A stretch of 64,000 nucleotides of DNA from Carposina sasakii. Lineage: Eukaryota > Arthropoda > Insecta > Lepidoptera > Carposinidae. The stretch covers positions 9,982,001-10,046,000 of the forward strand of contig CP053156.1 of NCBI GenBank assembly GCA_014607495.2, in the 5' to 3' direction. Shown here one piece after another: positions 44,517 to 54,674 of the stretch; within the stretch, counting starts at the first letter, position 1, and each line of letters begins with the position of its first letter. The notes below the pieces were generated by a model. It was not told the origin of the DNA and did not search any database. It was given only the letters and a program-made list of their open reading frames with translations. The position numbers were made by a program, and so were the translations under genes.

Positions 44517-45461
44517 TTATAATTTCACCAATCGCAGAGATTCTTCCCAAAGTTTTCGACTGATAGCTGGATCTCGAGCAGATTCCTTAAAGTTTACCTG
44601 GCGACAATCACTGAAATATTGTCCAGAGACATTGTCGAGTTCAGGAGATACTGCCACGTGTATACTTGTCTGTGCACCTTCCCACCATGACTTTACAATG
44701 TACACCGTTAACAGTTTTAGCACTACTTTCACATAGCTGTTTATATAATTATTCATTATCTCCGTTGCTACTGCCCCGGGATGTAAGCTGTTAGCAGTCA
44801 CTCCAGTACCCTCCAATAATCTTGCTAGTTCTACAGTCATAATGACATTACATATTTTCGTATTAGCATACATTTGTAGAGTTGTATAGTTTTTCTTCAC
44901 CATATTTAAATCGGTGATATCAATAACACCTCTAGTGTGGGCTGCCGAAGACACATTAACTATGCGGCTTGGTGCTGAAGATTTCAAGATCGGTAATAGT
45001 AAGTTTGTTAACAGAAATGGTCCCAAATGATTGCTTTGCATCAAGTAAGATAAGCCGTCTTCTGTTGTTGTTTGCTCACTGGTAAACATGCCGGCATTGT
45101 TTACAAGAATGTCTAGCCGTTTATCATTTTTGAGAAACTGATCTACGAATGCTCTTACAGACTTGAACGATGCGAGATCCAAATGGTAGAACACGATATC
45201 CTTATTACCTGTATCGGCAATTATCTTGTCCCTTGCTTTGGTGCCACGCTCTTCATTTCTGCATCCAAGAATGACTCTAGCCCCTCTTTCTGCGAAGTTT
45301 TTAGCTGTTTCATATCCAATTCCTGCATTTGCTCCCGTCACAATAACAACTTTACCAACGAGATGTTTGCTGTTAGTGCAATACCCACACGTTAGTCTGC
45401 AATATAACGATAAAATCACATAAGCGATAACAACGATAAGTAACAAAACTGTTAAAAACAT
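44517..45461 (-). CDS. Short-chain dehydrogenase/reductase, retinol dehydrogenase 11-14-like (SDR-3)
   Basis: A single-exon SDR of 314 residues. The frame opens further upstream, to 45560, but the ATG at 45459-45461 (MFLTVLLLIVV) begins exactly where SDR-2 begins and is preferred. A membrane anchor covers residues 2-20 and is followed by the shared TCGYC. TGANAGIG is at 42-49, LDLAS at 94-98, NNAG at 121-124, VSS at 170-172 and YANTK at 198-202. It is clearly the closest relative of SDR-2, so the pair reflects a recent duplication, with SDR-1 older. Likely an ER-bound NAD(P)-dependent retinoid or lipid-aldehyde oxidoreductase; specificity unknown. Confidence 0.9.
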   Translation of the reverse strand: MFLTVLLLIVVIAYVILSLYCRLTCGYCTNSKHLVGKVVIVTGANAGIGYETAKNFAERGARVILGCRNEERGTKARDKIIADTGNKDIVFYHLDLASFKSVRAFVDQFLKNDKRLDILVNNAGMFTSEQTTTEDGLSYLMQSNHLGPFLLTNLLLPILKSSAPSRIVNVSSAAHTRGVIDITDLNMVKKNYTTLQMYANTKICNVIMTVELARLLEGTGVTANSLHPGAVATEIMNNYINSYVKVVLKLLTVYIVKSWWEGAQTSIHVAVSPELDNVSGQYFSDCRQVNFKESARDPAISRKLWEESLRLVKL

Positions 45462-45561
45462 ATTGTGCGTGTGAACTGTTGCCACCGTATTACACGAAAT
45501 GGACATAAAAATGTATGTATGATTCATAGATTGGTAAGATATGTTATAAAATGGCATCATA

Positions 45562-46646
45562 TAGGTACCAGATTAAGTCTCAAGGTTAAGGCCTTTATTC
45601 ACATCAATATTGTAAACGATTGCCTCAAAATAATAAATATTAGGCAACACTTTTTAAGGTCTATTAGAGAATAAATTCACGTGCATGAGGAATTGCTCAA
45701 ATATTCTCGTAGGCGCATTTTTTTTTTTTTGGTAAAGGGAACACAAAAATTGATTGTTTTGTCTAGTTAAGTATTACTTTCCGACTTATATTTTTCCAAG
45801 TAGAAAGAAGCGATAAATCTTTAAGATAAGCATGATTATGCAATGTCTGTCTGTGCATATAATTAGGTAGGTAAATAATAATTAAACTATGTAGGTAAGT
45901 AGGTACTATACCTAATTAATAAAATTATAATTAAACTAGGTACTATAACCACACTTACGTAATCAAAGATTTTAATTTACTGTTTTTTGTAAATAAATAC
46001 ATAGGTACAGCACATAATGGTTGTTTTTCAGAAATGGGTAGATATTATTGTAAATAAATAATACAAAATCCGTTGGCCACTATAAATAAAGGCAGTAAAG
46101 TTACATCTCAAGATTCATCTCCTTTGTTGGGCAGCGGAATTCGATATTACCCGAGTGAGCACGAACGGCGATGTGCACAGCATTCACGTCACCCATAGGC
46201 TTATATATTTTAGACATAGATAGAGATATTCTCTACATCTATTGATATGTTAGTAGATTGTTAATACACTACATACATGTAGGTAACATTTACTAATTAC
46301 CTGGTGCTGAGCTGATGCGGGGACTAGAATACATCAGTTGCATCTCCTTCCGTGCATGTCGTAATAGTCGATTATGGAACTCGGGCATTCTTAGGCGATA
46401 ATGTCTCCAGCCAGATGACCAAAGACTTGAAAGGGGCGATCACAAATTGTACAGGCAACATTGAGGGCAACATGGTCAAATCATTTACCTACCTACTCAC
46501 AAAGAAGTTTTTAATCAATTAGTTTTAAAAAGAATATTCATTGAGCAGATCAAGAAACGATGTCAATTTGGACATTACGTATGACACAAACCTTCAAAAA
46601 AAACTTGTAAATTCACCTCAAAATTTCTGTGATTTTTCCCATCAAC
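45562..46646. other. Intergenic region between SDR-3 and the plus-strand membrane-protein gene
   Basis: AT-rich. Bases 46310-46430 carry the dispersed repeat fragment also seen at 32055-32230. The promoters of the two divergent genes should lie here, but I cannot assign core elements. Confidence 0.35.
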
Positions 46647-47096
46647 ATGGTACCTGAGGAGGCTGAAGTCATTTCGTATTTCTGGTCTTGTGTCACCCTA
46701 AACGACACCTGCCCCTTTTTAAAGGAAAACCAAGCCAGCCTCCAATATCTTGGCTTTGGGATAATGCTATTCTATGGAGCATTTTTACTCATGGTCCTTG
46801 GCGACTTGAGCTTCTATTGGCCTCTGGACAACTTCCAACACAAGATAAACTACTGCATGGACATGGTGAGGAAGAAAGTGCAGCAAGTGCAGCATGACCA
46901 GCGCAAACTGATAACGTTCCAGGAGCGGACGGAGGGTCAGTTAAAAAGGAGTCAAAGGTGCAAGCGTGTGGTGACGGCTCTTCGGGGCGCTATGTTCGAT
47001 GATGACACGGCAAACCTCCGGAAACTAGCCAGAGTCGCAAAATACTGTCCAAGTAAACCTGTTATATCAGACTCACTGAGTGGTTCAGACTTTTGA
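46647..47096 (+). CDS. Small membrane protein of unknown function
   Basis: A 149-residue ORF, starting at the ATG at 46647-46649 in a favourable context (ATCAACATGG); a longer frame would need a GTG start. I do not recognise the family. A hydrophobic segment at about 34-56 (GFGIMLFYGAFLLMVLG) suggests one membrane span. Residues 64-105 are charged and heptad-like (MVRKKVQQVQHDQRKL), so probably a coiled coil. The tail has a basic patch and ends SDSLSGSDF. Base composition is GC-richer than the surroundings, and there is no sign of transposon origin. It could be a complete lineage-specific gene or one exon of a larger one. Confidence 0.6.
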   Translation: MVPEEAEVISYFWSCVTLNDTCPFLKENQASLQYLGFGIMLFYGAFLLMVLGDLSFYWPLDNFQHKINYCMDMVRKKVQQVQHDQRKLITFQERTEGQLKRSQRCKRVVTALRGAMFDDDTANLRKLARVAKYCPSKPVISDSLSGSDF

Positions 47097-48652
47097 AACT
47101 TTGTATTCGCATAAAAAAACGTAATGTTAACTTTAAGCAAGTAAATTTTTTTTTCAAATTAGACTGTTCTTCTTTCGGTAGTTTTGAGATTTTCAGAGAT
47201 ATAGATACATAGAAGACGGCATTGTTTACTAAAGCGAATACCTTTGTATTATATTTCAAACTTTACAGACCACTGAACGTAAAATACAACTCAAGAAACA
47301 ATTACTACGATACTGGTAAATATGATAAAAGTTGTGCCTTTGTTACTAAGATAAAAATTATATTTATTTCAGCAACCAAAATTATATCAACAATAATTTA
47401 ATATCTGCAATTCTTCCTTTCAGTGTCCTTTAAAAAATAATGATAAAGACTTGCCTTTATTAGTACCTACGTACTTAAGTTTTAGATTTTTAAAGATGAT
47501 TCTGCTGACTCTTATTTATAAACGCCGACCTTTAGATATAAACAACGTCACCAAGAAATGAAATTTATTCGAAAATTCTAGGTACCTAATTAAAGTTTTG
47601 AGCAGAAACATGAAAGGCTAAAAATATAGTACCGCACAACAAATTCACGGAATCACATCGCTAGTCCTGTCCTTAATTGCCTAAGTTTGCCTGGAGCCTC
47701 TTCCTGCGGCGCACTGCTGCATACTTCGCCCGGAAGGTATTTGTATAGAGTTTGTATGCATGTACAGTAGATAGCAAACATTCACTAACCCTTCCTTTAA
47801 TACAGACTATTACAGATGACGAGAGAAATTTTACTTACTGGCTATTAGGTAGTATGAATAAATAAAATAATATCTAATCCTAGGTACGTATATGTTGACT
47901 ATTTCTCAGTTAGTTGAGTTCATATCGACCAAGAGGCATAAGGACATTAAAATCTGTCGACTTTTGGACTATCTATAAAAAAGTAAGCTCCGCGATCGAT
48001 CGGTGTATCGCATCGAGCAATGTTCGATTTGGTGTATCGAACATTGCTTCAATACACTAAAAACATTGCATTAGACTTTATACAAACTTGACATAAACTT
48101 ACTTACATATCCCATATGGCATAAATAAATGTACCTAATGGTAAAGGGTAGATAACTAAATCTATCGGCACCTAATCTTAACGGCGGCTCTGACTCTACT
48201 TCTGTGTACCTATTTTACTTACATTATCTAAATTGTATATAATACCTGCAGATTAAAAGGCCGTACCTACTAATATCCTTTGAAAGCATTAGTTTTGACT
48301 AGCAGAATTCCTTTGCATTTTATTCCTTTGATAGGCTCCATTCAATGTACTTTATGGGCATTAGGTACCTACTTGCCTTCTAAAGGATGTCCCGCCAAAA
48401 GGCCCGCGGCAGCAAAATACGGACAAAGGTGCGCGCAAGTACTTAAACGGGTAGATAGGTAAAGCTTGCCCGAGAACTAATGATAAAAACATTAAAAAAG
48501 CATCTTCAAAAGAGTGTTTTGTCGTAACAAGTTAAAAAAGCTCGGTGGGTGTGTCTAATTTACTTCTTATAATGCGCCTTTATATAATTATCTAAAACAC
48601 ATCTAAAATTTAATTTGTGTGTGTACTTAAAATTATTTTGTTTTTATTTTCT
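47097..48652. other. No gene recognised
   Basis: AT-rich DNA containing one short imperfect hairpin at 48003-48057. A short plus-strand frame at 48280-48462 has no domain. Confidence 0.35.
48003..48057. repeat. Short hairpin
   Basis: AGCAATGTTCGAT (48016-48028) and its exact complement (48036-48048) flank a 7-base loop. A second pairing, GTGTAT with ATACAC, extends the stem beyond a small internal loop. About 55 nt in all, shorter than a usual insect microRNA precursor. Confidence 0.5.
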
Positions 48653-48868
48653 ACTAGTGGACGCCCGCGACGCCGTCCGCGTGGACTACAGAAAAAACAA
48701 TATGTCGAAATTATCTGGGATAAAAATATTTTCCCGGGATAATTGTAGCCTATGTTGTTATTCTGATATGTAAGCTATATTTTTAAATTTCATCAAAAAT
48801 TGGTCCAGCGGTTTGGCCGTGAAGGCGTAACAGACAGACCAGACAGACATTTATAATATTAGTATGGA
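48653..48868 (-). mobile_element. Helitron-like nonautonomous element (Lep1-type)
   Basis: The minus strand ends GGCGTCCACTAGT-like (plus strand ACTAGTGGACGCCCGCG), preceded by the GC-rich CGTCCGCGTGG hairpin and the TTTTTATCCC / CCCGGGATAA block. The other end reads AATATTAGTATGGAT on the plus strand. No coding capacity. Confidence 0.65.
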
Positions 48869-49310
48869 TATGGATTTGGTAATCAACAATCATTAATATT
48901 TTTTAAGTCTGAAGCAAGTAGACTGGATAGTAGTAATATAACTTTACAAATACCTTAGATTAATGATTGTCTAAGACAAATAGTTTACGTTATAAATAGA
49001 TAGGCAATTTTGAGCTCCTATGGCATAATTGAATCTGTTAATGTAGGTATTTATTATTATTTCCTTTTTGCCGCTAGTTTTCGGTCCAGCTACTCAGATA
49101 GCTGTTGGACAAACTCCAACCGTTTCAGAGATGATTAACTTTTCCTGAAATCTCGGCACGGCGACGCCGACGGTTGACCGCACAGAGATTATGATTATAT
49201 TTCTATCTTAATTACGGTTTAAATTAAAACAACATTCTAGGTTTCCTACGTTTTATTTCAAACACACACACACACATACATCTCTAATAAATATCCTTAT
49301 TGTTAATTTT
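48869..49310. other. No gene recognised
   Basis: AT-rich; a (CA)n-type run at 49260-49275. Confidence 0.35.
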
Positions 49311-51560
49311 ACACAAGCTTTAGTTTTAACTTACTTAATAAGTACTTAACTAGTGAACTTAGCAATAGCAATGAAAGAGTTTACAAAATTATTGGCCCTA
49401 ATGCCGGTAAGAACAAAGAACTTGAAACAATTAAAAGTTAAAACGAAAACTTAACATAAAATTAACGAACACAGCCATTTGAACGTATAATGTAGTATCA
49501 CAATAAAACTTAACAACAATTCAACACTTAAAACTACGCAACTGTAACAGTAACAAACGATGTAACAATAACTTTAAAACGTAACAAATTGGGGGGTAAT
49601 TAGCGTAATGACTATTTTGTCCCATTGTGACCTATTTGAAACTGTGCTGTACAGGTAAACAACTATACTTTAACAAATTAGTACCTAGTTAATAGGTTAA
49701 TCTGTTGATATGTATATAGATGTTTCATTTAAAGTACATACAATGTTTTGGCTTTTGGCATCAAACAAATTACTTTGGGGACAAAATCGTCAGTAGGCTC
49801 AGCATGAAAGTTTATATTTTGATGAAGTAATTTATACGTACTAATAACTCTCACAGAACAAAGTACAATCTGTTAAACAATTCCGAAGTGAACAAATTCA
49901 TATATATGTAACACAGAGTTTGAATAAATGTTGTTGAATTAAGTTTATAGAATTGGTACGTTTGTAAACAAACACAGGACACTGATATTCAAACTTTCTT
50001 TCTTTGTGCAAAAAGTGAGAGTCACTACAGCGTATCGGATAACAGATAATTGCATCTTGCTAAGGTTTTTCTTTAAAACCCCAGCAAAAGGCAAATAAAT
50101 AAAACAACAAAGACAAGTGTAACAGTAACAACAGCAGGCACTCTCGGCTTTTAAGGCACATCCGTGATAGTTTCCAACAAGACCCGTGGAACAATTAATG
50201 TGGAAATTGTGGAAACATGAAACTCAAAGATGGATGCATCGAAATGAATATACCTAGGTAGATAACAATTAAGCTTTTTTATATTTGCAAATTAGTAATT
50301 TTGAAAAAATTAAGTGGGAAGTACTCGTAACTATAGGTAATTTGTGAAAAAGTCTAATCAGTCATTTCAATAACATAAACAGAAACAAAAAATCAACTAA
50401 ATTTAACAATTAACTTAACAAATTAGGTACCAAAAGAAAATAAAAAATCAACAAATTGATGATAAAAAGTTGTGTTAGATGGAACAGTGAAAAATAATCA
50501 ATTAGATATTATATTAAATATTGTAGTACTTAATGGTATTTAATGGTTATTTCTCCTATTTCGAATTTAGTTTAATGTATTTATTAATTACGCAGTTTCA
50601 GAAGTATAGGTAAAGAAACAAGACAAAAACAGCACATCAACTCATTTTAACAATTAAATCAACAGCTTTCAAACATAACAAAACAGTAAGTAGGTATTAT
50701 ACTCGTAATGAAACAAAAAATATGAGAAGTTAAGTAAAATTGTCAAACGCTTATACGAACCTATTGAAATTTTATGTGGAGTTATATCCAGAAAAGAAAC
50801 TGTAACTGTTCAAAACAAAACTTAACAAAGAATAACAAGTTAACGATAAAACATAACTGCAGATTTTGAACGGTTTATGGTGTTACTTAAATTTCAAAAA
50901 TATGATCCTAATTTAATTGTATGATCCAGTCCAGCTGGTTCCAATAACAAAAACTTAATAAAAACAATAACTTAAAAATAAAATCGTAATGAACACATTT
51001 TTTTGTTACGAAGTACGAAATGGACGTATTTTTACAAATTGTAGAGATTAATTTCTTAATAAATAATGCACGAATCAGTTTTTTATTATCATGCTAAAAC
51101 CTTGCAATGTTACTGTTTATAAATAAATAAACACATAAGTTAGTTCAAAATGTACGTTGTTTTAAAATAAAAATTTCATTCGAATATTTTGTTAAATTTT
51201 TTGATGGTAACAAATGTGACACCGGAAAAACGAAATGAACGAAACACGCAACAATAATGGATTTAAACGTAACTAACCTGTCAAACATAAAATTAAAACT
51301 TAACTGAAAAGTGAAATAATGGAAACGTAACCAAACAGTAAAATCAACGGTAAAACACGATAATGGAACAACGGGAAACTACTACCTATTTTAACAATAA
51401 CAAAAGGGACGAACTCTGAACAAAATGAAAGTAACAAACACGTTCTAACAAAAAACTTGAAAGTTAACTTACTAACTTTACAACAAACAATACCGGACAT
51501 TAAGGCAATTTGGCACAGAAAATTTTTAACGTACTTGACATTTAAAAACTACATTCTAAC
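49311..51560. other. AACA/TTAACA-rich, strand-asymmetric tract
   Basis: About 2.2 kb in which AACA, TAACAA, GTAACA and AACTTAAC recur many times on the plus strand and are much rarer on the minus strand. The motif is not in regular tandem and no open frame of note exists. The character is strongest at 49430-49590, 50340-50460, 50580-50850 and 51200-51500. Origin and function are unknown. Confidence 0.5.
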
Positions 51561-53398
51561 CTAAACCTAACTTAGTTGCAGGATAGCCATTGATAAAACC
51601 ACACGTTGATTCTAAAACTAACTAACTCTATCTTTGGGTATACTAGAAAGATGTGTTCCATTCACCTGGTTTCCTTTGGTTGCTGTATATTTTGGTGGTA
51701 AAGCGCCATAGCTGTGCGAAGTTTGGTTTAAGACTGCGACTCGATTGGAGATGATTACACCCATTTGCCATCTTTAAATATCATTTCGGCTATATGCTTC
51801 GCTTATTTGCAGATGTTTGTCTGAATCTGCTGCATATTTTGTTCATATCTGCAACAATTTAGACGAAATAAGTTTTTTAGTGTTTAAAAAGCAGCATTGC
51901 AAATACAGTAAATTTTTACAATAGATCTTTGGTATATTTTACTGTTTAGATACTTAGCATAAGTTTGTCAGAATACGATGTAAATTACTAAAGGTATTTG
52001 GAATAAGTACCTACAACTTTTAATATTACAAAAGAATGATTTTATACAATGTGCAAAACAAAAAAAAAATACATACAGACGAATTGAGAACCTCCTCCTT
52101 TTTTTGAAGTCGGTTAACAAATACAAAATAAACTGTTTGACGTACAAAGTAATTTACATATAAAAATATTCTTATTCTTTATTGCACATACACAAAAAAT
52201 ATTATCTAGATGAAAAATAAAAATAGGAGGCTCACCATAAAAAAAGTTCCGTTATGTTCCTGCATCAAGTTGAGAATTGCAGTTTATTTTCCGCAGCGAA
52301 ACTGTTTTCATCGTTAGTTAAACATTAATTAACTTCAAGGCAAGTTTCAGGCTGGCAATTAACAAACTGCTCAATATAGCCGCGACTACGCGTTGCACTA
52401 AGTCAGTTCCCGGATCCCCGGCGGGACCCGGGTGCTTACTCCTGCTCGTCAAATTTCGTTGTGATCCGTTATCGACGAGCACACCCTTATATATCCAAAA
52501 TCGGTTCCCTGGTGTGTGAACCGTGGGACTCCTGCGCACGTGTGCTCCTTGCGCAAGCGCACACAATGCTTCCCCTTTTCTTTATGCGCATTGATTTCCA
52601 CCCCTCGATCGTCTTACTATATCTGTGTTTACCTGTACTGCTTAGGGGAGAACCTTGCCCGGTGGGAATGTACGTAATCTCAAATTGAATTACGGTACAC
52701 AGTAATCATGTGATTTTTTAAAGAGGGTTGGATCGTCCTGACTTTCTCACGGTTTGGCTTTTGATATGCAGATGTCTTCAACGTATTTATTATCAGTTTA
52801 CCGTTATTCCGCAATCTTTATTTGCTGTCTTCTTCGGTAAATAATATGAACTGCATGTAGACAATTTATTTTCATATCTACTAATAAGTCTTAAATTCCA
52901 CCTTTCAGAAAAACACAGAAGGTGCCTCCTACAAAAACAAATTACTCGGTATAAAAGAAAACTCAAACGAAACTTGCAAACGAAGGCGAATTTAAAGTCA
53001 AAGCTCAAAGAAGGCGTACAAAAATCAAGAGCTAGAACAAGAGGTGCAACTTAACACTACCTGGAGTGCTTGAGAGTCATTAATTTGCGCTATACCTTTC
53101 TATATTTCGCTATACCCGATTGACTTGCCCCAAGTGTTTTGCTGCGGAACAAAGGGTCTTTTCACAGCGCGCGCTCCGAACGTGAGCTGGTTACGAGTAA
53201 AATAATGAAGGCCTTAATTTATTGAGGTGAACTAGTTAGTACTTATTGGAATAACGACCTGAAATTAGAAGAAGTTTTAGGTTAAATGTTTAATAGATTC
53301 TCTGTTCGAAAATTGTGTTATTAGTTGGTTAAAGTTTAATGGCTGTTTTACGACGAAGTGTTATTTTTAAATTTATTTCTGATAGTATACTATCTTAT
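51561..53398. other. No gene recognised; two notable islands
   Basis: Bases 52065-52120 contain GAACCTCCTCC and TTTTTTTGAAGTCGGTTAAC, a scrap of the CCGACTTC-ended repeat. Bases 52370-52580 are GC-rich, with GATCCCCGGCGGGACCCG, a TTATATAT stretch and CACGTG; they could be a promoter or first exon, but no downstream frame supports this. A 42-codon minus-strand frame around 51640-51770 is too weak to call. Confidence 0.3.
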
Positions 53399-53605
53399 AT
53401 GTCATATTATAAACGTGAAAGTAGGGATATGTTCACAACGCTTTCACGCCAAAAACTACTATATTCATCATGAAACTTTGTATAGATATTCTTAGATATA
53501 GGTATTAGGAGTAACATAGGATACTTTTTATCCCGGGAAAATATTTTTACCCTAGAAAATTTCGATAAATCGTTTTTTATGCAGGAGTTGCGGGCGTCCA
53601 CTAGT
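53399..53605 (+). mobile_element. Helitron-like nonautonomous element (Lep1-type)
   Basis: Begins near TATTATAAACGTGAAAG, contains TTTTTATCCCGGGAAAAT and ends GCGGGCGTCCACTAGT. It has the same architecture as the copies at 17.4 and 48.7 kb. About 207 bp. Confidence 0.65.
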
Positions 53606-54389
53606 TATAGAATAAACTTTTCTGTTATCTAATATTTATTTTTTAATTTATTATGTGTCATAATTTTTTTGTCAAACTGGATTACCTACTCAGCAGCATA
53701 CAAAATTCTACGATCATTCACGAAAAACATAGGCGAAATCGAACCGCCTACGCATGTGTCAGTGAGTTCACATTTTAAAAATATGCATGACTTGTAAAAC
53801 GTTCGTCATTATGTACATGGATAAATACTTACATGTAAGTAAACGAAGACGTCGCAAACTCAATTACGCCAACAAAAGAGAAGTCTCATTTGACAAGCAC
53901 ACACCTGGCGACTTGACACGGTTCCTGTACCGGGTACACGAGTCGATTAAGTGGATCCCTATGTATCAGTAATTCGGAAATGAATCATGATAGAAGAGCA
54001 ATTAAAACTTTGTCATCTGTGGATTAGAAATGTATAAAATCAATGTATGGTCTTAAACTGGGTCTGTGAGTTAACTGTCCTCTTTAGCGTCTTCAACCTA
54101 TGCAGAATAGGAATAATGTGCTATTTGAAATTTCCACTAATATTAGTAGAATTCCAAGAAACTAGAAAATATTTATGATGAGAAAATAGTAAGATGGATC
54201 ACGTTACTTGGGACTCTACTTTACACGCTAGCTGGGAACTCTAGTACGTATAAATCATTTAATAAATTTATGATTCATTCTGATCAGAGATATTTAAAAT
54301 CTTTAAAAATACATACACACGGCTGTGTTTCCAAAAAGGGGGAGCCAACAACTGCAAGATCCCTAAGGGGCTCCTACATCCACGTTTAG
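53606..54389. other. No gene recognised
   Basis: A 61-codon plus-strand frame at 53787-53972 has no known domain and is not called. Confidence 0.35.
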
Positions 54390-54393
54390 TATA

Positions 54394-54670
54394 CAGGGGA
54401 CAGGTGATCAGTGATTTTTTTTATTTCTTGATCGAGCCAGTGTTTATGCTAGTTTTTTCATAGATAGATATTAATTATTTCTCATTAAATAATCTTGCTA
54501 CGCGCGTCTATGTGCATTTATGCAAAAAAACGCAATCTATTTACCCAACTTTGGACCCTAATATTTTGGAAACCAGACACTTCCCAGGTATGCTTCCATG
54601 GAGAAAAATTATCGTGATGATGAGGAGATTCTGTAGTTTTCGGAAACGTTGACGACCTAAAATCACCCTG
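54394..54670. mobile_element. 277-bp MITE with CAGGGG/CACCCTG ends
   Basis: TATA lies on both sides (54390-54393 and 54671-54674). The ends are CAGGGGACAGGTGATC and AAAATCACCCTG. A shorter, inverted relative lies at 20157-20380. Noncoding. Confidence 0.6.
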
Positions 54671-54674
54671 TATA

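Noticed and set aside
45462..45560. A 347-residue SDR-3 with a 33-residue extension
   Set aside because: The extension is not hydrophobic in the manner of the family, and the internal ATG matches SDR-2 exactly in register.
49311..51560. Telomere-type repeat
   Set aside because: The insect telomere word TTAGG/CCTAA is not repeated here; the common word is AACA in irregular spacing.
51640..51770. A terminal exon of about 42 codons on the minus strand
   Set aside because: It has an ATG and a stop but no partner exon, no domain and no clear splice site.
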